Below, one piece after another: positions 7,892 through 16,453 of a stretch of 33,098 bases of DNA. The translations under genes were made by a program, and so were the position numbers. This stretch comes from Actinomycetes bacterium (GTDB lineage Bacteria; Actinomycetota; Humimicrobiia; Humimicrobiales; Humimicrobiaceae): contig JAUVXY010000001.1 of assembly GCA_030603375.1 (NCBI GenBank), positions 1 through 33,098 of the forward strand, given 5' to 3'. Position 1 is the first letter of the stretch, and each line of letters starts with the position of its first letter. The notes under the pieces were generated by a model. That model did no database searches. It was not told the origin of the DNA and saw only the letters and a program-made list of their open reading frames with translations.

Positions 7892-7915
7892 TTGTATGAC
7901 CCTTGCGTCATACAA
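7892..7915 (-). terminator. Hairpin just downstream of ppdK, possible terminator
   Basis: A 9-bp perfect inverted repeat (TTGTATGAC and GTCATACAA, loop of six) starts 10 bases after the ppdK stop on the minus strand. The following sequence is only moderately T-rich (CTGGTTTGTCTT), so termination is possible but weakly supported. Confidence 0.4.
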
Positions 7916-7925
7916 AAAGTTCGTT

Positions 7926-10559
7926 CTATGCTTTATTTTCTTCTTCTTTTATTGCTGCCTGTGCCGCTGCTATTTTTGCTATAGGTATCCTGTAAGGTGA
8001 GCAGCTAACATAATCTAAGCCAATTTTATGACAAAACTCTACAGAATCTGGATCTCCGCCATGTTCTCCGCAAATACCAATTTTTAAATCTTTTCTTACT
8101 TTTCTGCCCTTCTCTACAGCAATCTCTACTAATTTGCCAACACCCTTTTTATCTATAGTTGCAAATGGGTCTTTTGCAAGTACCCCTTTTTCTATATAAT
8201 CGGGAAGAAACTTTCCAGAGTCATCCCTTGAATACCCAAATGTTAGCTGAGTTAGATCATTGGTCCCAAAGCTGAAAAACTCAGCTTCTGAAGCAATTTC
8301 ATCAGCAGTAACACAAGCTCTCGGAATCTCAATCATTGTTCCAACTTTGTAATTAAATTTTGTGCCGCTTTCTTTCATCACTTTATCAGCAATATTTATT
8401 ATTTGTTTTTTTAGTATTTTTATTTCCTCAACAATACCGACCAAAGGTATCATAACCTCTGGTATTATTTTATAGCCTTCCTTTGTCAATTTTGCAGCAG
8501 CTTCAAATATTGCTCTCGTCTGCATCTCAAGAATTTCAGGAAAAGTAATAGATAGCCTGCATCCTCTATGTCCAAGCATTGGATTCATTTCATGAAGAGA
8601 ATTTATAGTCGCCTTAAGCTCCTCAGCTTCTATGCCAAGTTCTCCTGCAATTTCTTTGATATCTTCTTCTTCCTTAGGTAAGAACTCATGCAGCGGTGGA
8701 TCAAGGAGTCTAATTGTAACAGGCAAATTTTTCATAGCTTTAAATATTTCAATAAAATCCTTTCTCTGCATTGGAAGAAGCTCCATTAATGCTTTCTTTC
8801 TTTCTTTCTTGCTGCTGGCAACTATCATTTTTCTAACTGCTTTAATTCTGTCAGCTTCAAAAAACATATGTTCTGTTCTGCAAAGGCCAATCCCCTCTGC
8901 GCCAAATTTTAAAGCAACCTCAGAATCCACTGGAGTGTCTGCATTTGCCCTAACGCCAATTTTTCTATACTTATCTACCCAACCCATAAAAATTTCAAAA
9001 TTTCTTGTAATTTCAGGATCTACTACTGGAATTTTCCCTAAAAATACTTCTCCTGTTGAACCATCAAGAGTAATCCAATCTCCATACTTGATTTTATTTC
9101 CATTAACTAAAAAATACTGCTTGGCCTCAAATACTTTTATATCTTCACAGCCAGCGACACAACATTTGCCCATACCCCTTGCTACTACTGCGGCATGAGA
9201 AGTCATTCCTCCACGCGCAGTTAATATTCCCTGGGCCACTGCCATCCCCTGAATATCTTCAGGCGAAGTTTCAGTTCTCACTAAAATAACATTTTCTTTT
9301 TTGGATTCTTCCACTGCAGAATCAGCGTCAAATGCTACTTTGCCTACTGCTGCTCCGGGGGATGCCGGCAATCCCTTTCCAATTAGCTGCCCTTTTTCTT
9401 TTGCTTTTTTATCTAACTGCTTATGGAGCATTTGATCAAGCTGCTCTGGCTCTATCCTCATTACAGCAGTTTTTATATCTATAAGTTCCTCATTTACCAT
9501 ATCTACCGCTATTTGTAGAGCTGCTGCTGCTGTTCTCTTCCCGGTCCTTGTTTGCAGCATATATAAATTACCTTTTTGAATAGTAAATTCCATGTCCTGC
9601 GTATCTCTATAATGTTCTTCTAATTTTTTACATATCCCTATCAACTGCTTATAAATATCAGGCATTTCATCCTTTAATTTGGAAATAGGTTTTGGAGTTC
9701 TAATACCCGCAACTACATCCTCTCCCTGGGCATTTATTAAATATTCCCCGTATACTTTATTTTCTCCAGTTGATGGATTACGAGTAAAAGCAACACCTGT
9801 TCCAGAATCTTCGCCCATATTACCAAATACCATTGCCTGAACATTTACAGCAGTCCCAAGATTATGAGGAATATCATGGATGTTCCTATATGCTATTGCT
9901 CTTTTATTATTCCACGACTTAAATACAGCATCCATAGACATCTGAAGCTGTTCTCTTGGGTCTTGAGGAAAACTTCTGCCTTTTTCGTTTTTTATTATTT
10001 TTTTGTAATCTTCTACCAGCTCTTTTAGGTCATCCGCCGTAAGCTGTGTATCAAATTTTACGCCCTTCTCATCTTTTTTTGCCTGTATGGCTTTCTCAAA
10101 CTTTTTATGTTCTACATTCATTACAACATCACCAAACATTTGAATAAATCTTCTGTAAGAGTCCCAGCAAAATCTTTCATTGTTTGTCTTATCTATTAAG
10201 CTCTTTACTGTTTTATCATTTAAGCCTAAATTTAGCACAGTATCCATCATGCCGGGCATAGAAATAGCAGCACCTGACCTAACAGACACTAGCAGCGGGT
10301 TCTTATAATCCTTAAACGACATCCCCATCTTATCTTCCAACTTTTTTAAGTTTCCATCAATCTGCCCGTCTAAGCCTTCAGGATATCTTTCTCCTAAATC
10401 ATAAAATAAATTACAAACCTCAGTTGTAATAGTAAAACCCAGCGGTACAGGAAGGCCAATATTTGTCATCTCCGATAGATTCGCACCTTTGCCGCCTAAT
10501 AGCTTTTTCATTTCTTTGGTGCCTTCTCCAAAAAAATAAACATATTTTCTAGAAGTCAT
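7926..10559 (-). CDS. ppdK: Pyruvate, phosphate dikinase
   Basis: The 877-residue enzyme interconverts pyruvate, ATP and phosphate with phosphoenolpyruvate, AMP and pyrophosphate. Domains in order are an N-terminal ATP-grasp nucleotide-binding domain (GGKGANLSEMTNIGLPVPLGF, about 22-42), the swivelling phosphohistidine domain with GGMTSHAAVVARGMG (His near 455), and the C-terminal PEP/pyruvate TIM barrel with CRTEHMFF and the catalytic Cys in GICGEHGGDP (about 830). The length matches the bacterial family. AAAGGA precedes the ATG. It sits between glyS and dnaG, and in anaerobes it usually serves pyrophosphate-linked glycolysis or gluconeogenesis. No PPDK regulatory protein gene adjoins. The 150 bases before it (10560-10709) hold no gene. 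Confidence 0.98.
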   Translation of the reverse strand: MTSRKYVYFFGEGTKEMKKLLGGKGANLSEMTNIGLPVPLGFTITTEVCNLFYDLGERYPEGLDGQIDGNLKKLEDKMGMSFKDYKNPLLVSVRSGAAISMPGMMDTVLNLGLNDKTVKSLIDKTNNERFCWDSYRRFIQMFGDVVMNVEHKKFEKAIQAKKDEKGVKFDTQLTADDLKELVEDYKKIIKNEKGRSFPQDPREQLQMSMDAVFKSWNNKRAIAYRNIHDIPHNLGTAVNVQAMVFGNMGEDSGTGVAFTRNPSTGENKVYGEYLINAQGEDVVAGIRTPKPISKLKDEMPDIYKQLIGICKKLEEHYRDTQDMEFTIQKGNLYMLQTRTGKRTAAAALQIAVDMVNEELIDIKTAVMRIEPEQLDQMLHKQLDKKAKEKGQLIGKGLPASPGAAVGKVAFDADSAVEESKKENVILVRTETSPEDIQGMAVAQGILTARGGMTSHAAVVARGMGKCCVAGCEDIKVFEAKQYFLVNGNKIKYGDWITLDGSTGEVFLGKIPVVDPEITRNFEIFMGWVDKYRKIGVRANADTPVDSEVALKFGAEGIGLCRTEHMFFEADRIKAVRKMIVASSKKERKKALMELLPMQRKDFIEIFKAMKNLPVTIRLLDPPLHEFLPKEEEDIKEIAGELGIEAEELKATINSLHEMNPMLGHRGCRLSITFPEILEMQTRAIFEAAAKLTKEGYKIIPEVMIPLVGIVEEIKILKKQIINIADKVMKESGTKFNYKVGTMIEIPRACVTADEIASEAEFFSFGTNDLTQLTFGYSRDDSGKFLPDYIEKGVLAKDPFATIDKKGVGKLVEIAVEKGRKVRKDLKIGICGEHGGDPDSVEFCHKIGLDYVSCSPYRIPIAKIAAAQAAIKEEENKA

Positions 10560-10709
10560 TTTTACTTATTCCTTTCTTATAAATTTACAGTTAATTTGAT
10601 TCTATATACCGCCCTCAGCACAACAGCCTACTAATCCTACAACAAATAAAACTTTATTGCACCTCTTATTTGTATTGAAAATATAAAAATCACCTGGTTC
10701 CCTGCAGTT

Positions 10710-12836
10710 TTAATGAATTTTATTTCCTTCAATTACTAATTTAGAAAAATCTGCCATAAGCAAATATAAATCCATAACAACTTTGACCAGATTAATCCTA
10801 TTAGCCCTTACTTTCTCGTCTTTATCCATTACTAAGACATTATCAAAAAAAGCATCTATACCCTTGCCAAAACTGCCAAGCTCAGCAAGAATGCAGTCGT
10901 ACTGTTTTTTCTCAACATAATCTACTATGATGCTTCTTTTTTCAGTGACAGAAGAAAAAAGTTTTTTTTCATATTGGCTGCTTAAAAGTCGGGTATTTAC
11001 ATTAGAAAAAGTTTTCCCTTTTATAATATTTTTGCATCTCACCATAGGAGTAGAAATAGTTTCTATGTCTTTTTCTTTTATAAATTTTTCTATAGCTTTA
11101 TACCTTAAGTCTATATCCAGAATTGAAGAACCCCCTGATGCCAGTATTGCTTCAAGTACGTCCAGCCTTCTGTTTTTCTTTTCAAGCATAAATCTATATC
11201 TTGCAATAATAAAATTCTTAATTTCCCTGCAAATTTCTTCTTTATTAATATCTTTAAAATTAAACTTTTCAATATATAGCTCTAAACTGTAGCTTATCAA
11301 GCCTTCCATATCTAAATCATATTTCTTCTTAAGCACAGAAAGTACTATGCCGGAAGCCTTTCTTCTAAGTGCAAACGGGTCCTCAGAACCTGACGGAATA
11401 TTACCCGCTAAAAACATTCCTGAAATCGTATCAATTTTGTCAGCTATTGATAAAATTGAACCAACGTCTGTGGCAGGAAGCACATCTTCCGAAAATCTTG
11501 GCAGATAATGTTCGAATATTGATTCTGGTATATCAAATTTTTCGCCTCTTTCCCTTGCATATTCTTTTCCTACTGTTCCCTGAAGCTCGGGAAATTCCAC
11601 AACCATATTAGTGACTAAATCACATTTGCAAAACATGGCTGCCCTGCTTAAGGAATTATGGATATTATCATTTTTCAGTATGCCCTTATCTTTTAGGAGA
11701 CTGTTGATATGCAGACAAATCTCTTTGAGCCTGCAAGCTTTATCATATATGCTGCCAAGATTTGAATAAAAAATCACACCTTTTAATTTTTCACACCAAC
11801 TGTCAAAATCATGTTTTTTGTCCTCTTCGTAAAAAAATACTGCATCGCTCAGTCGTGCTCCAAGCACCTTTTCGTTTCCATTTATTATTTCACCACTTTT
11901 GTCTTCAATGCCATTCTGCACTACAACAAATTGCGTGCTAACATTACCGGCTTTATTAATCACAGCAAAATATTTTTGATGGTGCTGTATAACTTTTGTT
12001 AATATTTCTTTTGGTATATAAAGAAATCTTTTAGAGAAATTGCCAACAAGAACATTTGGTATTTCTACCAGGTTAACAACTTCATTAAGTAAATCTTTGT
12101 CTGGAACAATTTCAAACTCTCCGTTCCATGTATTTTTCCTAATATTATTTAACCCATCAATTATTAATTCCATTCTTTTTTTGAAATCTACTATTACCTT
12201 TCCCTTATCCTCCAGTAATTTTAAATAGCTGCCTGCATCATCTACAGTAATAGGTTCCGGATTAAGGGTGCGATGTCCAAAAGTAACATTCCCGGAAGTT
12301 AAATTCTCAATTGCAAAGTTGATTACATCACCTCCAAATAATGCCAGTATCCATCTTATCGGACGTGCAAATTTAATGCTGTAGTCCCCCCATGTCATTT
12401 GTTTTGGGAGCACCAAAGAAAGCACTGAATCTTTTAATATTCCAGGAAGTAATTCTGAAGTCTTTTTGCCTTCCTCCACAATTTTTTTACCTATGTATGT
12501 TCCCTTATTAATTTCTATTTCTTCAAGGCTGCTGACATTAATATTTAAGCTTTTTGCAAAACCTATTGCAGCTTTTGTTGGGGTACCATCTTTGCCAAAT
12601 GCAATTTTTTTGGGCGGGCCTGTAATTACTTTTTCCTCTGATCTTTGTGTTTCCGCTAAACTACTTACTATGGCAGCAAGTCTGCGCGGTGATCCGAAAG
12701 TCTTTACGCTGACAAAATCAATTCTATTTTGAGTTAATTTTTTTTTAAGTATTTCTTCTAAACCAAGTGTTCCAGCCTCTACGCAGGAAGACGGTAATTC
12801 TTCTGTTCCTATTTCGAAAACTAAATCTTTTTTCAT
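10710..12836 (-). CDS. glyS: Glycyl-tRNA synthetase beta subunit
   Basis: The 708-residue subunit of the bacterial alpha2-beta2 GlyRS begins with the diagnostic VFEIGTEELPSSCVEAG. It carries FGSPRRLA, GPPKKIAF, MTWGDYSIKFARPIRWI and FGHRTL in the N-terminal B3/4-like part. The HD-type segment VATDVGSILSIADKIDTISGMF appears here as PATDVGSILSIADKID, followed by GSEDPFALRRKASGI. The C-terminal DALR-like tRNA-binding domain ends at about 700. The subunit binds tRNA-Gly and the alpha subunit supplies the aminoacylation site. It begins 14 bases after glyQ ends, so the two are co-translated. This intact partner argues that the neighbouring glyQ is functional despite its TGA codon. Confidence 0.98.
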   Translation of the reverse strand: MKKDLVFEIGTEELPSSCVEAGTLGLEEILKKKLTQNRIDFVSVKTFGSPRRLAAIVSSLAETQRSEEKVITGPPKKIAFGKDGTPTKAAIGFAKSLNINVSSLEEIEINKGTYIGKKIVEEGKKTSELLPGILKDSVLSLVLPKQMTWGDYSIKFARPIRWILALFGGDVINFAIENLTSGNVTFGHRTLNPEPITVDDAGSYLKLLEDKGKVIVDFKKRMELIIDGLNNIRKNTWNGEFEIVPDKDLLNEVVNLVEIPNVLVGNFSKRFLYIPKEILTKVIQHHQKYFAVINKAGNVSTQFVVVQNGIEDKSGEIINGNEKVLGARLSDAVFFYEEDKKHDFDSWCEKLKGVIFYSNLGSIYDKACRLKEICLHINSLLKDKGILKNDNIHNSLSRAAMFCKCDLVTNMVVEFPELQGTVGKEYARERGEKFDIPESIFEHYLPRFSEDVLPATDVGSILSIADKIDTISGMFLAGNIPSGSEDPFALRRKASGIVLSVLKKKYDLDMEGLISYSLELYIEKFNFKDINKEEICREIKNFIIARYRFMLEKKNRRLDVLEAILASGGSSILDIDLRYKAIEKFIKEKDIETISTPMVRCKNIIKGKTFSNVNTRLLSSQYEKKLFSSVTEKRSIIVDYVEKKQYDCILAELGSFGKGIDAFFDNVLVMDKDEKVRANRINLVKVVMDLYLLMADFSKLVIEGNKIH

Positions 12837-12850
12837 ATTTTATAACTTTT

Positions 12851-13726
12851 CTAAGAATTCTTTTTTAAAAGTGGATAGCCTAACTTTTCTCTCTGGGAAA
12901 CATAAGACTGACATAAAGCTCTTGCAAGAGCTCTCACTCTTGCAATATAAGATGTTCTTTCTGCAACACTAATTGCTTCTCTTGCATCAAGCAAGTTAAA
13001 AACATGCGAACACTTTAGCACATATTCACATGCTACAAAAACCATATTTTTGCTTATTGCTTTTCTAAACTCTTTTTCAAATTTCTGAAATAAATCCACA
13101 AGCATATCAATATCTGCTAATTCAAAATTATACCTGGACCATTCTTTTTCGGGTTCAAGCTGAACATCGCTATAAGTTATATCATCCGACCATGCCAGAT
13201 CCCAGAAACTATCTTTCTTCTGAAGATACATAGCTATCCGCTCTAAGCCATAAGTAAGTTCCGCTGATACCGGCTTCAGTACAATTCCACCCATTTGCTG
13301 AAAATAAGTAAATTGTGTTATTTCCATTCCATCGGCCCATACTTCCCAGCCCAATCCTGCTGCGCCTATAGTTGGCGATTGCCAGTCGTCTTCTACAAAT
13401 CTTATATCGTGCAGCTTTAAATCAATCCCAAGACTCCTGAGGGACCCCAGATACAAATCTACTACATTGTCAGGAGATGGTTTTAAAAGAACCTGAAATT
13501 GATAATAGAACTGTGTCCTGAAAGGATTTTCTCCATATCTTCCATCAGTGGGCCTCCTGCTTGGTTCAACATAGGCTACGTTCCAGGGCTCCGGACCCAA
13601 ACATCGCAAGAATGTGTCAGGGTTAAATGTCCCGGCACCTTTCTCTAAATCCATCGGATGTCTTATCAGTCAGCCGTTGTCGGCCCAATATTTTTGTAGA
13701 TTAAAAATAATATCCTGAAAATTCAT
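12851..13726 (-). CDS. glyQ: Glycyl-tRNA synthetase alpha subunit with in-frame TGA at codon 19
   Basis: The alpha subunit carries the class II catalytic core (GPEPWNVAYVEPSRRPTDGR, GLGWEVWADGMEITQFTYFQQ, ELTYGLERIAMYLQ). Conventional prediction begins at ATG 13652-13654 and gives 267 residues, missing the universal N-terminus. The upstream sequence in the same frame, from ATG 13724-13726, encodes MNFQDIIFNLQKYWADNG, then TGA (13670-13672), then LIRHPMDLEKGAG. This matches the family pattern WxxxGC(x3)QPxDxExGAG, with TGA in the place of the conserved Cys (codons TGC or TGT). Read through, the product has 291 residues, close to the usual 290-300. Only weak ribosome-binding signals stand before either ATG. 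Options are selenocysteine or cysteine insertion, use of the internal ATG, or a mutation or sequencing error. The rest of the gene is undamaged. Confidence 0.9.
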
Positions 13727-13784
13727 AGTCTCTTATTTTAATAATATTAATTTCAATAGTCAATTTATTGTTGCAATAATGTGC

Positions 13785-14567
13785 TTATATTCCTAACTTC
13801 TTTAAATATTTGAAACTCTTTATGCTGCAATCAATATGATAGGTTATATAATTTTCCATCAAACTGCGCACTTTTTTTAAAACTTGCAAGTTTACTTCCA
13901 TATCTCTAAAATCTTCAATTTTTAGATTAAATACATCACACAAAAATCTGTAGGTTGAAACATCTAATTTTACTGTGCCTTCCAAAAATTCTGAGCATTT
14001 TTCACAAAGAATTCCGCCAAATTTTACTGAAAATGAAATATTACTGCTCCGGAAAGAATATAAGTCCTTCATATCCATGCCGCACTTACAACAATTTTTA
14101 AGAAGAGGATTGTAGCCAATAATCTTTATACTTTTTGCCACAAAAAAACATACTGCTTTTTTAAGTGATACTATATCTTCATTATTAAAGCCATCAATTT
14201 CATTAAAACAAACATAAATTAATTTAAACAGCATCTCAGAAGACCCTCCGCTATGTTGTTGGGTCTTTAAAACTATTTCACTAATCGTCTCGCAAAATAC
14301 AAATTTATAGAAATCACTGGAAATATTCTTAAAACTTTTTAGTATTTCAGCCTGAGTTATAATATCCAGACTTTTTCCAGTAGAAATTTCTGAATCTACA
14401 ATATTGAAAAGTTCAAGCCTGCCACCAAACTTACTTCTTGCCTTCCTTGCTCCTTTTGCAACTGCACTGATTATCCCGTCCTGCTGGGAATACATTTTAA
14501 TTATTTTATCTGACTCACCTAATTTGTATGACTTTAAAATGACAGCTTTAGCTTTATAAGAGGGCAT
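13785..14567 (-). CDS. recO: DNA repair protein RecO
   Basis: The 260-residue RecO mediates RecA loading and strand annealing in the RecF pathway. The N-terminal OB fold shows KAVILKSYKLGESDKII, GIISAVAKGARKARSKFGGRLELFN (about 31-55), typical of the family. A helical middle follows, then a zinc site of four cysteines (CCKCG near 158-162 and CEKC near 193-196). The length is average. It starts 25 bases after deoC ends and precedes glyQ by 58 bases. No Shine-Dalgarno sequence is obvious, so coupling to deoC translation is likely. RecO next to GlyRS genes is a common bacterial arrangement. Confidence 0.96.
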   Translation of the reverse strand: MPSYKAKAVILKSYKLGESDKIIKMYSQQDGIISAVAKGARKARSKFGGRLELFNIVDSEISTGKSLDIITQAEILKSFKNISSDFYKFVFCETISEIVLKTQQHSGGSSEMLFKLIYVCFNEIDGFNNEDIVSLKKAVCFFVAKSIKIIGYNPLLKNCCKCGMDMKDLYSFRSSNISFSVKFGGILCEKCSEFLEGTVKLDVSTYRFLCDVFNLKIEDFRDMEVNLQVLKKVRSLMENYITYHIDCSIKSFKYLKKLGI

Positions 14568-14592
14568 TTACTATAAAATTTGATTTGACATT

Positions 14593-15306
14593 TTATTTGT
14601 TAAAGATTCTACCATATTCTTCTATTATATTTATCCCGCTACTCGTCCCGAGTCTGGTTGCACCAGAATCTATCAAAGCCTGCGCATCTTTAAATGTTCT
14701 AATTCCGCCCGATGCCTTTACTCCTATGTTCCTGCTAACAGCTTCTCTTATGGTTCTTACATCATCAAGCTCTACACCTCTTACTCCGAAGCCAGTAGAA
14801 GTTTTGATAAAATCTATTTTGACACCTTCCAAAATCCTGCATACTTTTTTAATTTCCTCTCTGGTAAGAACGCCTGTTTCAATAATTACTTTAATATTAA
14901 TATGTCTGTTGTATTCTGCCATTTGTTCTCTTCTGATAACACTGACTATTGTTCCCATTTCTTTTTCAAGATAAGAATAATTTCCACTCTTTAGTGCCCC
15001 TAAATTCATTACCACATCCAGCTCATCTGCACCTTTTTTTACATTATCCCTGGCTTCAAACACTTTTGTTTCAATAGTGTTTGCCCCAAGAGGGTAGCCG
15101 ACAACAGAACAAACCTTTACATCAGTCCCTGCTAATATTTTGCTGGAAGGAACTATAAAGCATGGATTTATGCACACTGCAGCAAAGTGGTACTTCTTAG
15201 CATCAATACATAAGTTATTTATATTTTGAAAAGTTGCAGTTGGACCAAGCAATGTCTGATCAATGGTTTTTGCAAGTTGTTCTTTGGTTAGCGTTTTAAT
15301 CACCAT
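14593..15306 (-). CDS. deoC: Deoxyribose-phosphate aldolase
   Basis: The 237-residue class I aldolase cleaves 2-deoxyribose 5-phosphate to glyceraldehyde 3-phosphate and acetaldehyde, salvaging deoxynucleosides. Family motifs are IDQTLLGPTAT at the N-terminus, VCSVVGYPLGANTIETKV (about 80-97), ADELDVVMNLGALKSG, the Schiff-base lysine in FIKTSTGFG (about 160-168) and VKASGGIRTFKDA. AGAGAGG stands very close to the ATG, so the next codon (GTG) may be the true start. It sits with the GNAT gene where many relatives have cdd and era between ybeY and recO. Confidence 0.96.
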   Translation of the reverse strand: MVIKTLTKEQLAKTIDQTLLGPTATFQNINNLCIDAKKYHFAAVCINPCFIVPSSKILAGTDVKVCSVVGYPLGANTIETKVFEARDNVKKGADELDVVMNLGALKSGNYSYLEKEMGTIVSVIRREQMAEYNRHINIKVIIETGVLTREEIKKVCRILEGVKIDFIKTSTGFGVRGVELDDVRTIREAVSRNIGVKASGGIRTFKDAQALIDSGATRLGTSSGINIIEEYGRIFNK

Positions 15307-15359
15307 ACCTCTCTATATAATTATTTTTTTTACAGTAGATGTAGATAATTCTCTGTCCA

Positions 15360-15824
15360 CTATAATTTTAGCCTCATTAAACATCTGTCTATTCCCCTTC
15401 CGTATTCGTCCTTTCTCAAATCAATAATTGTAAACCCGTATTTTTTATACAATTTTAAGGCAGCTTCATTTTCTGAACCTACTGTCAATTCTATGGTTTT
15501 TAAATTTTCCGCTTTCAGCATACTTACTATTTTACTCAGAAATATTTTGCCGACACCCTGTGCTCTAAATTCCCTGTCAATATAAAAAGAATGAACAAAA
15601 GCTGATTGATTGTTATCCCAATTTTTTATTAGTTCGCATACTCCGATAATTTCACCATCATCTGCTTTCTGCACTACTATCAGCTTTCCATATCTAATTA
15701 TAACAGGTATAACCCATTCATTGATTGAGGCTTTGCTTCCCAAATTTTTATTTTCTAATTCTTTTATCCTGGCTATCAATCTGCTGTCGAAATTTTTTAT
15801 CTCAACTATATTTACATCTACCAT
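15360..15824 (-). CDS. GNAT family N-acetyltransferase
   Basis: A 154-residue GCN5-related acetyltransferase, expected to move an acetyl group from acetyl-CoA to an unidentified amine. The acetyl-CoA pyrophosphate loop is FRAQGVGK (motif A, about residues 87-94), preceded by the strand VHSFYID. Motif B appears as LTVGSENEAALKLYKKYGF (about 114-132), which is typical. The enzyme is soluble, with no signal peptide. It lies between ybeY and deoC, with a 94-base gap to ybeY. The neighbours do not point to a substrate; it is not recognisable as RimI. Confidence 0.88.
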   Translation of the reverse strand: MVDVNIVEIKNFDSRLIARIKELENKNLGSKASINEWVIPVIIRYGKLIVVQKADDGEIIGVCELIKNWDNNQSAFVHSFYIDREFRAQGVGKIFLSKIVSMLKAENLKTIELTVGSENEAALKLYKKYGFTIIDLRKDEYGRGIDRCLMRLKL

Positions 15825-15918
15825 ATCTCTTACAGCCGCTATGCTTTATAGGCTTAAATAAAAATGTTTTCTCTTAGCGCCCCTACTCTAAATTTTACAA
15901 TACCTGTCAAGAGAGTAT

Positions 15919-16410
15919 TTAAATCTTAAAAACAGACCTTGCATCATTTAAAATATTCTCCTGAATGCCGTTCATTTCTATTCTGTCTTCCCTTCCTTCA
16001 TGGTCATAACCGTATATATGGAGAATACCATGCGTCGCAAGCAATATTATTTCTAATTCTGAATTCCAGTTTTCTTTTTCTTTGTAAGCATTATCTTCTG
16101 CAACTTCAGGGCATATAATTATTTCACCAACTGTAAAATGCCCACTTTTATATCCAAACTCATTTGCATCTCTTTTAAAAGTAAGCTCACTATTATTTTC
16201 CACATACGAAAAAGACAGGACATCTGTTTCTCTGTCCACATTTCTATACTTTTTATTTAATCGTCCTATTTCTTCCTTTTCAACAAATACAACATTTAGC
16301 TCATAATTTTGGCTTCTATTAAATTTATTTGAGATATATGTTATAACTTTTTCCATAATGTTCAAATTTAGCTTTGCTTTGTCTTGATTGTTGATTAAGA
16401 TAACTTTCAT
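15919..16410 (-). CDS. ybeY: Endoribonuclease YbeY
   Basis: The 163-residue metalloprotein acts in 16S rRNA 3'-end maturation and ribosome quality control. The zinc-binding signature HGILHIYGYDH (about 130-140) has the three histidines of HGxxHxxGYDH. The upstream ETDVLSFSY and VGEIIICPEVA motifs are also typical. The length is average. It follows pgpH by 43 bases, part of the conserved phoH-pgpH-ybeY run. GAGGG lies upstream of the ATG. Confidence 0.97.
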   Translation of the reverse strand: MKVILINNQDKAKLNLNIMEKVITYISNKFNRSQNYELNVVFVEKEEIGRLNKKYRNVDRETDVLSFSYVENNSELTFKRDANEFGYKSGHFTVGEIIICPEVAEDNAYKEKENWNSELEIILLATHGILHIYGYDHEGREDRIEMNGIQENILNDARSVFKI

Positions 16411-16453
16411 TTAATGCCCTCTTATATAATAATACAAATAGCTTATAGCTAAA

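Noticed and set aside
8632..9198. 188-codon rightward open frame inside ppdK
   Set aside because: It is the antisense shadow of a highly conserved enzyme and shows no protein-family features.
13630..13669. Bacterial SECIS hairpin directly after the glyQ TGA
   Set aside because: Only a 4-bp stem with a 3-base loop could be drawn by eye; too weak to claim. A dedicated bSECIS search is needed.
13652..13726. General reassignment of TGA as a sense codon
   Set aside because: All other genes are free of internal TGA, and TGA ends at least four genes; between permease and lipoprotein at 26434-26436, reading through would create an implausible fusion.
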